NCBI GenBank assembly: GCA_963601915.1
Contig: CAVCGL010000015.1
Location: forward strand, 1 to 48,538
Direction: 5' to 3'
DNA: 48,538 nucleotides
Source of the DNA: Butyricicoccus_A sp963601915
GTDB taxonomy: Bacteria; Bacillota; Clostridia; Oscillospirales; Butyricicoccaceae
Made by a program: the position numbers and the translations under genes. Under the pieces are notes generated by a model. That model made no database searches and was not told where the DNA came from. It saw nothing but the letters and a program-made list of their open reading frames with translations. Of this stretch, positions 23,778 through 31,735 are shown piece by piece. The number at the start of each line of letters is the position of its first letter. Within the stretch, counting starts at the first letter, position 1.

Positions 23778-23806
23778 AGCATAGCATAGAATACAAAACG
23801 GGTCAA
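23778..23806 (-). promoter_or_regulatory. Promoter of mnmG-rsmG
   Basis: Minus-strand TTGACC (23801-23806 complement), a 17-bp spacer and TATGCT (23778-23783 complement), about 130 bp before the mnmG start. DnaA boxes lie 39-70 bp upstream of the -35. Confidence 0.7.
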
Positions 23807-23844
23807 GGCGCAAGCGGTATCTTGCCTCAGTTTTCCCCCTTTAG

Positions 23845-23876
23845 TTATCCACAACTGTGGATAACTTTGTGGACAA
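23845..23876. promoter_or_regulatory. DnaA boxes upstream of mnmG promoter
   Basis: Two perfect consensus boxes face each other (TTATCCACA at 23845-23853, TGTGGATAA at 23856-23864), followed by TGTGGACAA (23868-23876, one mismatch). They lie in the 439-bp gene-free stretch between mnmE and mnmG, about 5 kb from dnaA. DnaA may regulate mnmG or be titrated here. Confidence 0.75.
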
Positions 23877-24034
23877 GACTGGACAGATTCACCAAAAAAC
23901 CGACACAATTTTTGCCGCTTTTAGCAAGTGACCCCGCCGCCGGGCGGTTCGTTCTGTTGATAACTCTGTGTAAAATGTGCAAAACTTATTAACGCCTCAT
24001 ACAAAGCAAGCGGTTTCTGTCGAAAAATACCGTG

Positions 24035-24074
24035 AAAAAACGCCATTCCGGACAGATTTCTCCATCCGGAATGG
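24035..24074 (-). terminator. Terminator of the rpmH-mnmE gene group
   Basis: CCATTCCGGA (24043-24052) pairs with TCCGGAATGG (24065-24074). On the minus strand it is followed by six U. It lies 14 bp after the mnmE stop. Confidence 0.92.
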
Positions 24075-24087
24075 CAGCCATTCCACT

Positions 24088-25455
24088 TTATTTTCCCACG
24101 CAGAACTTTGAAAAGATGGTGGAAACAATGTCATCTCGGACGGTCTGTCCGGTAATTTCGCCGAGAGCCGCAATGGCGCCCTCCGCGTCCATGACGATTG
24201 CGTCCGGTGTCATGCCGAGCTGAGCGGCGACAAATGCCTCCTCACAGCGCTCTGCTGCCCGTACCAGAGCGGCAGCCTGCCGTGCATTGGTAATCGTGCT
24301 TCCGTCAAAGCTCATGCCGTCCATGCCAACCACCTTCGGGATCAGGTCGTACAGCTCCTGCAATCCCTCGCCGGTCTTCGCACTGACAGACACCACGTAT
24401 TCAAAATGCCGGTTGATGTTCTGGACATCCAGCTCCGACGGCAAATCGCTCTTATTGAGCACAGCGATGGTTCGCTTGCCGTGTGTGCGCGCGATAACCA
24501 TCAAATCATCATCGGAAATGTGGTCGCTGGAGTCAAACACAGCCAAAATCAAGGACGATGCCTGTGCCTGCTTCATCGCGCGGTCAATGCCCATCTTTTC
24601 CACCGGATCCTGTGTATCGCGCAGACCCGCGGTATCATATAACCGCAGAACTACCGCGCCAATGCGGATGGTCTCTTCGATGACATCGCGCGTCGTGCCC
24701 GGAATGCTCGTGACAATGGCGCGGTCTACGCCCGCCAGCGCATTGAGCAGGGAAGACTTTCCGGCATTCGGTCTGCCAAGAATGGCACACGGGATGCCCT
24801 CGCGCAGAATGCGTCCGCGCTCATAGGTCTCCGCCATGTCGTACAGCTCACTGGTTGCCCGATGCAGAATCTCGCACGCACTGTCAAACAGATGCGAGTC
24901 GATTTCTTCGTCCGGATAATCGACGACCGCCAAAAATTCCGCCACCAAATCAACGAGCTGCTGCCGGATCTCAAAGATATGGGTTCCGACAACACCATCC
25001 AGCTGTGCTGCGGCGTTCTCCGCCGCCTGTGTGGTCACAGCCGTCACCAAGTCATGTACTGCCTCTGCGCCGGACAAGTCCATCTTGCCGGCGAGAAATG
25101 CCCGCCGCGTAAATTCGCCCGGCTCCGCCTGCACGGCGCCCTTGGCAAACAGCGCGGACAGCGTTTCCGACAGCACAGCCGGAGAGCCATGGCACTGAAT
25201 TTCCGCCATGTCCTCGCCGGTATACGAGTGCGGTGCGTGCATCACACAGCACAGACAGTGGTCAATGACCTTTCCGTCTCGGCTGTGCAGCGCACCATAC
25301 GTCAGCAGACGGTTTGGGCGCTCAGACAGCGCGCCACCGCCCTGCGGGGTAAAAATTGTATCAACAATCGCAAGGGTTTGAGGTCCGGAGACGCGGATGA
25401 TTCCAATCGGTCCGGCAGCAGGCCCTGTCGCGACTGCGGCAATGGTCTTGCTCAT
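24088..25455 (-). CDS. mnmE: tRNA modification GTPase MnmE (TrmE)
   Basis: This 455-residue GTPase partners MnmG in U34 modification. The N-terminal folate-binding domain begins TIAAVATGPAAGPIGIIRVSG. The G domain shows GRPNAGKSS (227-235), the DTAGLRDT G3 region and NKSD (G4). The C-terminus ends FSKFCVGK, retaining the family's conserved C-x-G-K cysteine. The length is standard. It follows jag by 32 bp and is last in the rpmH-side gene run before a strong terminator. It is separated from mnmG by DnaA boxes and a new promoter. Confidence 0.97.
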   Translation of the reverse strand: MSKTIAAVATGPAAGPIGIIRVSGPQTLAIVDTIFTPQGGGALSERPNRLLTYGALHSRDGKVIDHCLCCVMHAPHSYTGEDMAEIQCHGSPAVLSETLSALFAKGAVQAEPGEFTRRAFLAGKMDLSGAEAVHDLVTAVTTQAAENAAAQLDGVVGTHIFEIRQQLVDLVAEFLAVVDYPDEEIDSHLFDSACEILHRATSELYDMAETYERGRILREGIPCAILGRPNAGKSSLLNALAGVDRAIVTSIPGTTRDVIEETIRIGAVVLRLYDTAGLRDTQDPVEKMGIDRAMKQAQASSLILAVFDSSDHISDDDLMVIARTHGKRTIAVLNKSDLPSELDVQNINRHFEYVVSVSAKTGEGLQELYDLIPKVVGMDGMSFDGSTITNARQAAALVRAAERCEEAFVAAQLGMTPDAIVMDAEGAIAALGEITGQTVRDDIVSTIFSKFCVGK

Positions 25456-25487
25456 AACATCATCGACCTCATTTCTGTCCGCGATAC

Positions 25488-26183
25488 TTACTCCGCGTCA
25501 TTTCTGCGCGGGCGCGGTGTTCTCGAACGGTAACCGCCGCTGCGCTGCGGTCTTGCGCCGCGCTCCATGGCAACAACGACACGGCGGTTCGGCTCCGTGC
25601 CGGTGGAGTAAGTCGTGACTCCCTTATAATCCTGAAGCGTTGCATGAATGATGCGGCGCTCGTACGGGTTCATCGGTTCCAATGTCATGTTTTTGCGATA
25701 CTTCAGCACCTTTCCCGCCATCTTGCGAGCCAGCCGCTGGAGAGACTCCTCGCGCTTTGCGCGGTAGCCTTCGGTATCAATCGCAATGCGAATGTGCTCT
25801 TCCTTGCCTCGGTTGATGGTGAGGGAAGTCAGATACTGGATGGCGTCCAGTGTATCGCCTCTGCGGCCGATCACAGCACCCATATCCTCGCCGCGAATGT
25901 CCAGAATAATCTGTCCATCCTCCTTGACGGACGGGAATGCTTCGCCCTGGATGCCCATGCGCTGCAGCAGACCGTCTACAAAGTCCTTTGCCTCGCTCTC
26001 CGGGGTAGATTCCTCATACGATACGCGGACACGTGCCGGAACGGCGCCGATGCCGAAGAATCCACTCTTGCCCTTTTCCAGAACCTCAACGCTGACGCTG
26101 TCACGATCCATCTGTAACTCATCGAGTGCCAGCTGAACAGCCTCATCAATCGTTGCGGCCTGTTTTTCAATATACTTCGTCAT
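25488..26183 (-). CDS. jag: RNA-binding protein Jag (KhpB)
   Basis: The 231-residue protein has the Jag-N domain at about 1-50 (KSGFFGIGAVPARVRV), a KH domain near 95-150 (GRRGDTLDAIQYLTSL, with GxxG variant IGRRGD) and an R3H-type segment (about 150-210, MNPYERRIIHATLQ). The tail is Arg/Gly-rich. Jag binds RNA and is linked to cell elongation and YidC function in Gram-positives. It lies 18 bp after yidC. Confidence 0.95.
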   Translation of the reverse strand: MTKYIEKQAATIDEAVQLALDELQMDRDSVSVEVLEKGKSGFFGIGAVPARVRVSYEESTPESEAKDFVDGLLQRMGIQGEAFPSVKEDGQIILDIRGEDMGAVIGRRGDTLDAIQYLTSLTINRGKEEHIRIAIDTEGYRAKREESLQRLARKMAGKVLKYRKNMTLEPMNPYERRIIHATLQDYKGVTTYSTGTEPNRRVVVAMERGARPQRSGGYRSRTPRPRRNDAE

Positions 26184-26201
26184 ACGTGTATTTCCGTCCT
26201 T

Positions 26202-27320
26202 TTACTCGTCGTCAACCTGCTTGCCAGCTCGGCGGGCAGCTTCCTTTTCTGCCTTGATCTGTGCAGCACGGGCAGCAGTTTCCTTGTCTTTTTCCTTCTG
26301 GACTTCTGCCTGATATGCCTTGAGCTTCTTCTTGGAAACGTTTGCAGCCTTTGCACCGCGGTACTCGGTCTGCGCGCCGGTTTCCTGCTTCTCCTTTTCC
26401 TGCTCCTCCAGCTTGAGCTTATGAGCAGCCTCGCGGCGCTTGCGCGCCTTGGTCTCTTCGTCGTCCTCAGCCTTGTCGAACTTAAGGATGTACCAAGTCA
26501 GTACCAGTTCCTGTGCGATAGAGAACAGGTTGTTTACGGTCCAGTAAACACCCATGGATGCCGGCAAAGTAAACGCAATCCACACGGACATCAGCGGCAT
26601 GATAATCAGCATGGTGTTCATGGTGGAGTTCATCTGCGCGCTCTGATTCTGCTGTGCATTCGGGTTCTGCATGTTCTGTGTCTTTCTCATGACGAGAGAG
26701 GACAGCAGAGCCGTGCCGCCGGACAGAATCGGGATCAGCCACAGGATGTCCAGATGTGAGAACTGCGGGATCGCAGACAGGTCGATGCCAAAAAAGTTAA
26801 AGTCAATGTTTACCAAGCCGTTGGTCGCAAAGTCAGCAACCTTGTCCCAGTTTTCATGAACCAGCTTTGCCAGCTGGATCTGACCGGAAACCGAGCTCTT
26901 GTCATACGTGGTGCCCAGTACCTTGGCAATCGCCTCAATGGTGTCGTTGGACAGACCCATCATGTACTTCATCGGCTGGCGCACCGCGTAATACAGAGCC
27001 ATCATGATCGGCAGGGTGATAAAGGAGAGCAGGCAGGAGCCCATCGGGTTGACGCCCTCGCGCTCGTAGAGCTTCTGCATCTCCTCGTTCATCTTTTCTC
27101 TGTTACGCGCATAGCGCTTCTGGATGGCAGCGGACTCCGCCTGCACCAGATTCATCTTCTTCATGCCCTTCTTCTGCTTGTACATGAACGGCAGAAGAAT
27201 CAGCTTGACAATCAGCGTAAACAGAATGAGAGCCAGGCCGTAGTTCTGAACCAGCGACCAGATCGCCATCAGAATCAGACCTAGCGGTCTTACAATAATA
27301 ATTCCGAAAAAGTTTCCCAT
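26202..27320 (-). CDS. yidC: Membrane protein insertase YidC/OxaA
   Basis: This 372-residue YidC/Oxa1 insertase inserts and folds inner-membrane proteins with or without SecYEG. About five membrane helices are visible (for example 8-50, 100-125, 185-200, 235-265). A periplasmic loop carries the family's variable region, and a long basic cytoplasmic tail (about 290-372) probably binds ribosomes. No lipobox is seen, which is common in Clostridia. The ATG at 27320 follows TTGGAGGATCAA; the longer frame begins at a TTG inside that ribosome site. It lies between yidD and jag. Confidence 0.95.
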   Translation of the reverse strand: MGNFFGIIIVRPLGLILMAIWSLVQNYGLALILFTLIVKLILLPFMYKQKKGMKKMNLVQAESAAIQKRYARNREKMNEEMQKLYEREGVNPMGSCLLSFITLPIMMALYYAVRQPMKYMMGLSNDTIEAIAKVLGTTYDKSSVSGQIQLAKLVHENWDKVADFATNGLVNIDFNFFGIDLSAIPQFSHLDILWLIPILSGGTALLSSLVMRKTQNMQNPNAQQNQSAQMNSTMNTMLIIMPLMSVWIAFTLPASMGVYWTVNNLFSIAQELVLTWYILKFDKAEDDEETKARKRREAAHKLKLEEQEKEKQETGAQTEYRGAKAANVSKKKLKAYQAEVQKEKDKETAARAAQIKAEKEAARRAGKQVDDE

Positions 27321-27356
27321 TTGATCCTCCAAATTGGGGTTTGTTGTCGTTTTCCG

Positions 27357-27572
27357 TCAAGGCACCGGATCATAGGGATTGTGGTGCGAAAACGGATGGC
27401 AGCGCAGAATTCGCTTGACTGCGAGCCAGCCGCCCTTCCGTGCGCCGTATTTTTCGATCGCTTCCAGCGCGTAGGCGGAGCAGGTCGGCGTATACCGGCA
27501 GCATGGTCTCATGTGCGGCGAGATAGCGGAACGGTAAAATCGAATGCACAGAATCATGATCTTTTTCATCAT
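27357..27572 (-). CDS. yidD: Membrane protein insertion efficiency factor YidD
   Basis: The 71-residue protein contains the family signature IRFYRSAISPHMRPCCRYTPTCSAYALEAIEKYG and ends GWLAVKRILRCHPF. YidD is a small amphipathic membrane-associated helper of YidC. Its start lies 3 bp past the rnpA stop, and yidC begins 36 bp downstream. The alternative start at Met2 is equally possible. Confidence 0.95.
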   Translation of the reverse strand: MMKKIMILCIRFYRSAISPHMRPCCRYTPTCSAYALEAIEKYGARKGGWLAVKRILRCHPFSHHNPYDPVP

Positions 27573-27575
27573 GAT

Positions 27576-27920
27576 TTATTTTCCTTCTTTCGTCTGTATC
27601 AGTCCCAGCTGTTTCAGGCAGCGCAAGTAGGCACGCTCTACGCGCTGATACGGTGCATCCACCGCGCGAAAACGTGCCACCACGACGAGATCTGTGTTCG
27701 GCTGGAGCTCATCCAAGTGCAGTCTGTATGCTTCGCGAATCAGGCGCTTGACGCGGTTTCTCTGCACCGCGCAGCCCAGCTTTACGCCAACCGTAATGCC
27801 AAGCCGCCCTGCGCCGAATTTGTTGCGCATGGCATAAACGACCAAGCAGTCCGAGGACGCAGAACGGCCTCGGCCATACAGTCTGCGGAAATCACGGTTT
27901 TCCTTTAAGGTATTCTTCAT
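27576..27920 (-). CDS. rnpA: Ribonuclease P protein component
   Basis: The 114-residue basic protein carries the RNase P protein motif AVQRNRVKRLIREAYR (about residues 50-65) and the N-terminal LKENRDFRRLYGRG. It helps the RNA subunit mature tRNA 5' ends. The start at 27920 has only a weak GGAAG ribosome site, and a 15-bp palindrome (27937-27951) lies just upstream. Unusually, about 400 bp of structured DNA separates it from rpmH; in most genomes the two genes nearly touch. Confidence 0.95.
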   Translation of the reverse strand: MKNTLKENRDFRRLYGRGRSASSDCLVVYAMRNKFGAGRLGITVGVKLGCAVQRNRVKRLIREAYRLHLDELQPNTDLVVVARFRAVDAPYQRVERAYLRCLKQLGLIQTKEGK

Positions 27921-28122
27921 CGCCCGACTTCCTTTGTTCCGTATTACGGAAAATCACGGAGGCTCTTCATACACGCACGGACACGGCCTCACGGCAATTT
28001 TCCTCTCCGGCTCGATGGATATAGTTCCGGAGCTGGCAGGTCTGGTTTGTCTCACGGCGCACAGCCTGTCCGAATTGTAATCGCGCCGCCTCCGCTATAC
28101 ACAGAGGATAATTTGTACTGAT

Positions 28123-28157
28123 AACAGAAATGGACCGCTTTGCGGTCCATTTCTGTT
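28123..28157 (-). ncRNA. Perfect 15-bp stem-loop in the rpmH-rnpA spacer
   Basis: AACAGAAATGGACCG pairs perfectly with CGGTCCATTTCTGTT around a 5-nt loop (28138-28142). No U-tract follows on either strand, so it is not a simple terminator. An RNase III processing site or an mRNA-stability hairpin for the rnpA transcript is possible. Confidence 0.6.
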
Positions 28158-28221
28158 CAGCGGTGAAGAGAAACCGGCCAATCGCCCGACGCTTCTCCCA
28201 CTCATTCGTTGTCCTTCTTTC

Positions 28222-28299
28222 AAAAAAGAGAGCGTATCTTTCTCCCCCGAAACGCACATTTCGTGGAAAGACCGCATCGCGGAGCACGATCTCTTTTTT
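28222..28299 (-). terminator. Terminator or attenuator after rpmH
   Basis: AAAAAAGAGA (28222-28231) and TCTCTTTTTT (28290-28299) are complementary and enclose smaller hairpins (CTTTC/GAAAG, CGAAA/TTTCG). On the minus strand the structure starts 25 nt after the rpmH stop and ends in a U-run. It could lower rnpA-yidC expression relative to rpmH. Confidence 0.6.
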
Positions 28300-28323
28300 C
28301 CCGTGCGCTGTGCGCACAAAGGA

Positions 28324-28458
28324 TTACAGGCTCAGACGCTTACGGCCGCGGGAGCGACGACGAGCGAGAACCTTTCTTCCGTTAGCAGTTGCCATTCTCT
28401 TGCGGAAGCCATGCACCTTGCTGCGGTGACGCTTCTTCGGCTGGAAAGTTCTTAACAT
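28324..28458 (-). CDS. rpmH: 50S ribosomal protein L34
   Basis: The 44-residue protein begins MLRTFQPKKRHRSKVHGF and continues RKRMATANGRKVLARRRSRG, ending KRLSL. It is an unmistakable L34, a short basic protein of the large ribosomal subunit near the exit tunnel. The ATG at 28458 has GGAGGTG upstream and its own strong promoter. It diverges from dnaA across the left half of oriC. Confidence 0.98.
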   Translation of the reverse strand: MLRTFQPKKRHRSKVHGFRKRMATANGRKVLARRRSRGRKRLSL

Positions 28459-28512
28459 ACTTAGCTGCACCTCCATTCACACTCAAATTCATTGCGTGCG
28501 TGTACAAGATAC

Positions 28513-28542
28513 ATTATAAGCATGAATTTCTCATTTTGTCAA
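28513..28542 (-). promoter_or_regulatory. rpmH promoter
   Basis: Minus-strand perfect TTGACA (28537-28542 complement), an 18-bp spacer and perfect TATAAT (28513-28518 complement), 55 bp before the rpmH start. Confidence 0.88.
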
Positions 28543-28603
28543 TGCTTATTTGCACATTTTGCTCGTTTTTCGCGGAAAAAAATCATTTTTTTAAGAGTTT
28601 TCC

Positions 28604-28633
28604 TGTGGAATCTGTGGAAAACCCTGTGGACAC
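28604..28633. promoter_or_regulatory. oriC: oriC left part: DnaA boxes upstream of dnaA
   Basis: Three near-consensus boxes in one orientation: TGTGGAATC (28604-28612), TGTGGAAAA (28613-28621) and TGTGGACAC (28625-28633). The last overlaps the dnaA -35. This is the upstream half of a bipartite Bacillus-type origin. Confidence 0.8.
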
Positions 28634-28655
28634 AGTGCAAAATTGGTGGTATTAT
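28627..28655 (+). promoter_or_regulatory. dnaA promoter with overlapping DnaA box
   Basis: TGGACA (28627-28632), 17 bp and TATTAT (28650-28655), each one base off consensus. The -35 lies within a DnaA box, consistent with autorepression. The leader contains a 9-codon open frame, MNRHPKGEE (28701-28730), ending 6 bp before the dnaA start. Confidence 0.7.
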
Positions 28656-28736
28656 ATAGTCTGTATTGGTATCCGTATCGCTCGGAGCCAGTCTCATTTT
28701 ATGAACCGCCATCCCAAGGGAGAGGAATGATACCAC

Positions 28737-30023
28737 ATGAACACACCTGCTGACATTTGGAAGCTCGTGCTCGGCCTGCTCCAGGGCCGACTCCAAGCGG
28801 TGACGCTGGACGCATGGTTCGACGATTTGACCGCCGTCGAATTTAAGGATGACACCCTGCTTCTGCACACACCAGATAAATTCAAAAAAGAAATCATCGA
28901 CGAACGATACCTGCAGACCATCAAAGACGCCCTGCGCGATCTGTTCTCCGCAGACATCAACGTCATCGTGACCACCGGCGACGCGCCGACCCCCATCGCT
29001 CACAACAACTACCCAGAGGATGAATACACGTTTGAGCAATTTATCGTCGGCTCTTCCAACAAATTCGCGCACGCCGCGGCGACAGCCGTCGCAAACAATC
29101 CGGCAAAAAACTACAATCCGCTATTTATCTATGGACAATCCGGCCTCGGCAAGACGCACCTGCTCTACGCCATCGCCAATGTCGTGCGCCGCGACCACCC
29201 ATCCTTCCGCATCATCTATATTAAGGGCGAAGACTTCACCAATGAACTGGTCAATTCCATCGGCGCCGGTCAGGTACAGGAATTCCGCGATAAATATCGC
29301 CTCGCCGACCTTCTGCTCGTCGATGACATCCAATTTGTCGCAGGCAAAGACCGCACCCAGGAAGAATTTTTCCACACCTTTAATGCCCTGTACGAAGCAA
29401 ACAAGCAAATTGTTTTGACGTCCGACCGACCGCCAAAAGAAATCCATACGCTGGAAGATCGACTCAAAACCCGCTTTGAATGGGGACTTTTGGCAGACAT
29501 TCAACCGCCGGACTACGAGACACGCATGGCAATCATCCACGTCAAAGCGGATTCCCTGCGCGTACAGCTGCCGGAAAATGTCGTAGATTACATCGCAAAG
29601 ACCATCACATCCAATGTGCGTCAACTCGAGGGAACCGTCAAAAAAATCAAAGCCCTGCACGATCTCATGGAACGCGCCATTGATATTGATCTGGCAAAAG
29701 AAGCCGTTGCGGATATTTTTAAAGAAAATCCCGGTCTCAACCCAACACCAGACATGATTCTGCGAGAAGTCTCCCGCTATTACTGCACGCCAGTCGAAAA
29801 ACTCAAGGGCAGCGGCAGATCCAAAGATCTCGTTCTGCCGAGACAAGTCGCCATGTATCTTGTCCGCGATTTGACCGACTATTCCCTGCCGGAAATCGGA
29901 AAAATCTTTTCCCGCGACCACACGACCGTCCTGCACTCCATCAACAAAATCGAAAACTATCTCAAGGAAACCAGCGAGATGGACAACATCATCAAAACGC
30001 TGAAAACAAACATCCGCGGATAA
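28737..30023 (+). CDS. dnaA: Chromosomal replication initiator protein DnaA
   Basis: This 428-residue AAA+ initiator binds DnaA boxes and melts oriC. Domain I/II are short (about 1-95). The AAA+ domain has Walker A GQSGLGKT (133-140), Walker B LLLVDD (192-197) and sensor region LTSDRPPKEI. The C-terminal DNA-binding domain carries YSLPEIGKIFSRDHTTVLHSINKIE. The ATG at 28737 is preceded by GGGAGAGG at about 11 nt spacing; an out-of-frame ATG at 28727 overlaps the leader open frame. It is the first plus-strand gene to the right of the strand switch. Confidence 0.98.
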   Translation: MNTPADIWKLVLGLLQGRLQAVTLDAWFDDLTAVEFKDDTLLLHTPDKFKKEIIDERYLQTIKDALRDLFSADINVIVTTGDAPTPIAHNNYPEDEYTFEQFIVGSSNKFAHAAATAVANNPAKNYNPLFIYGQSGLGKTHLLYAIANVVRRDHPSFRIIYIKGEDFTNELVNSIGAGQVQEFRDKYRLADLLLVDDIQFVAGKDRTQEEFFHTFNALYEANKQIVLTSDRPPKEIHTLEDRLKTRFEWGLLADIQPPDYETRMAIIHVKADSLRVQLPENVVDYIAKTITSNVRQLEGTVKKIKALHDLMERAIDIDLAKEAVADIFKENPGLNPTPDMILREVSRYYCTPVEKLKGSGRSKDLVLPRQVAMYLVRDLTDYSLPEIGKIFSRDHTTVLHSINKIENYLKETSEMDNIIKTLKTNIRG

Positions 30024-30094
30024 CAGCATATACATACAACGTGAATATTTATGCAAATATAGTGCCGCATCTTGACGGGAGAACTCCTGCATTT

Positions 30095-30310
30095 TTATCC
30101 ACATATTCCTGTGGACTGTGGAAATCTTTCTGTGGATAACTTAAGTGCAAAAAAATTATCCACTTTTCCACCCAATTTATTCACACATAGTTGTGGACAG
30201 AAAAATCCCCATATTTCGGGCACAATCACAGTTTTCCACAGTTTCCTTCTCTCTACTACTATTACTAAATATACTATTCTTTCTTATATAAAATATATAC
30301 CTGTTCTCAC
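30095..30310 (+). promoter_or_regulatory. oriC: oriC right part: DnaA-box array, DnaA-trios and AT-rich unwinding region
   Basis: The 371-bp dnaA-dnaN gap holds at least eight DnaA boxes. Perfect: TTATCCACA 30095-30103 and TGTGGATAA 30131-30139. Near: 30110-30118, 30117-30125, 30156-30164, 30164-30172, 30192-30200 and TTTTCCACA 30232-30240. Twelve bases after the last box are trinucleotides CTA CTA CTA TTA CTA (30253-30267), the same pattern as the Bacillus subtilis DnaA-trio unwinding element. Very AT-rich DNA follows to about 30310. Confidence 0.88.
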
Positions 30311-30394
30311 AAAATATATCAGACATCAGACAACAAATCATCCCAATCAACAAGACAATAATTCATTCATTGCTATTCACGAAGGAGGAACACC

Positions 30395-31510
30395 ATGCAA
30401 TTCTCATGTGAAAAATCAACACTTCAAGAAGCGATCACAACAGCATCCCGCGCTGTCAGCAACAAGAGCTCCATTGCCCTGCTCGAAGGTCTGCTCATCA
30501 CCGCCGACGCAACTGGAGGTCTGACGTTATGCGGCTACAATATGTCCATGGGCGTGCGCGTGACCATACAGGCAACTGTCTCTGAACCAGGCTCCGCCGT
30601 TCTTAACGCCCGTCTGTTCGGTGACATGATTCGCAAACTGCCGGACGATACCATTTACGTGGAAACCAACGCAGAAATGCTGACAACCATCCGCTGCGGC
30701 CGCGCCATGTTCAATCTCGTTGCCTCTGACGCCACAGAATTCCCGCAGCTGCCAGAAGTAGAAAACAGTGAAAATCCGATCATTTTACCGCAATCTATGC
30801 TAAAATCTATGATTTCTCAAACTATTTTCGCTGTTTCCGACAACGAAACCAAACCGATTCTGACCGGCTGTCTGTTTGAATTATCCAACGACCAGCTGCG
30901 CATGGTAGCGGTGGACGGTTATCGTCTGAGCGTACGCCGCGAAACGCTGGAAACACCGGCAGCTTCCAACGCCCGCTTTGTCGTGCCGGCATTTGCCCTG
31001 CGTGAGATCGAGCGAATTCTCGGAGAATCTTCCGACACCGTGGAAATTTATCCGGATTCCCGCCATATTTTATTCCACATCGGTGACACCGTGCTCATCA
31101 CACGACTGCTGGAAGGAGAGTTCCTCAATTATCAGGCTGCCATTCCGGCCAGTGCCAATGCCGTGATTACTGTGGATGTCAGACAGCTGATCTCCTCCAT
31201 TGAGCGCGTGTCGCTGATTGTGTCTGAAAAGCTCAAGACGCCGGTTCGCATGGAATTTGACGGTTCGCTGCTCAAGCTGAGCTGCATCACAACCATCGGC
31301 AAATCCTATGACGAATTTGAATTTGACGGAGAAGTGCCGCATCTGGAAATCGGCTTCAACAATCGCTACCTGCTCGACGCGCTGCGCGCTTGCCCGTCGG
31401 AAAAGGTACGCATTTCGCTGCAGGGCAGCCTGAATCCGATTGTCTTTACACCGGAAGAGGGAAATGCCTTTACGTATCTGGTTCTGCCGGTACGTCTGAA
31501 AGCGGAATAA
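30395..31510 (+). CDS. dnaN: DNA polymerase III beta subunit (sliding clamp)
   Basis: The 371-residue clamp dimerises into a ring around DNA and tethers the replicative polymerase. Conserved segments include LLITADATGGLTLCGYNMSMG-type strands, GDMIRKLPDD, FAVSDNETKPILTG and VDGYRLSVRRE. The C-terminal hydrophobic pocket region ends FTYLVLPVRLK. GAAGGAGG lies 6 nt before the ATG. It follows oriC, and the S4, recF and remB genes follow closely. Confidence 0.97.
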   Translation: MQFSCEKSTLQEAITTASRAVSNKSSIALLEGLLITADATGGLTLCGYNMSMGVRVTIQATVSEPGSAVLNARLFGDMIRKLPDDTIYVETNAEMLTTIRCGRAMFNLVASDATEFPQLPEVENSENPIILPQSMLKSMISQTIFAVSDNETKPILTGCLFELSNDQLRMVAVDGYRLSVRRETLETPAASNARFVVPAFALREIERILGESSDTVEIYPDSRHILFHIGDTVLITRLLEGEFLNYQAAIPASANAVITVDVRQLISSIERVSLIVSEKLKTPVRMEFDGSLLKLSCITTIGKSYDEFEFDGEVPHLEIGFNNRYLLDALRACPSEKVRISLQGSLNPIVFTPEEGNAFTYLVLPVRLKAE

Positions 31511-31525
31511 CGAGGAGATAGTACG

Positions 31526-31735
31526 ATGGAAACCATTGAAATTACAACAGAATTTATCAAAGCGGACGCTTTTTTGAAATTTGCCGGTGTGTGCGCTACC
31601 GGCGGACAGGCAAAATGGATGATCGAAGAGGGACAGGTTTCAGTAAACGGCGAGACCTGCACCCAGCGCGGCAAGAAGCTGCACAAGGGCGATACCATTG
31701 CCTTGGCTGACGGACAGCAGTTCCGCATTGTATGA
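31526..31735 (+). CDS. S4-domain RNA-binding protein (YaaA/RlbA-like)
   Basis: The 69-residue protein is one S4 domain: IKADAFLKFAGVCATGGQAKWMI then EEGQVSVNGETCTQRGKKL. Equivalent small S4 proteins lie between dnaN and recF throughout Firmicutes (yaaA/rlbA in Bacillus subtilis) and are linked to ribosome assembly. It begins 15 bp after dnaN, and its stop overlaps the recF start (ATGA), so expression is coupled. Confidence 0.92.
   Translation: METIEITTEFIKADAFLKFAGVCATGGQAKWMIEEGQVSVNGETCTQRGKKLHKGDTIALADGQQFRIV

Larger units (their letters stand above)
27921..28323 (-). other. Structured 403-bp spacer between rpmH and rnpA
   Basis: This stretch has a short palindrome (TTCCGTATTACGGAA, 27937-27951), a 15-bp perfect hairpin (28123-28157) and a large terminator-like fold (28222-28299). 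The open frames across it are not credible genes because they run through the hairpins. Confidence 0.6.

Noticed and set aside
27967..28317. 116-residue open frame on the minus strand between rpmH and rnpA
   Set aside because: It runs through two strong hairpins, resembles no family and has no ribosome site.
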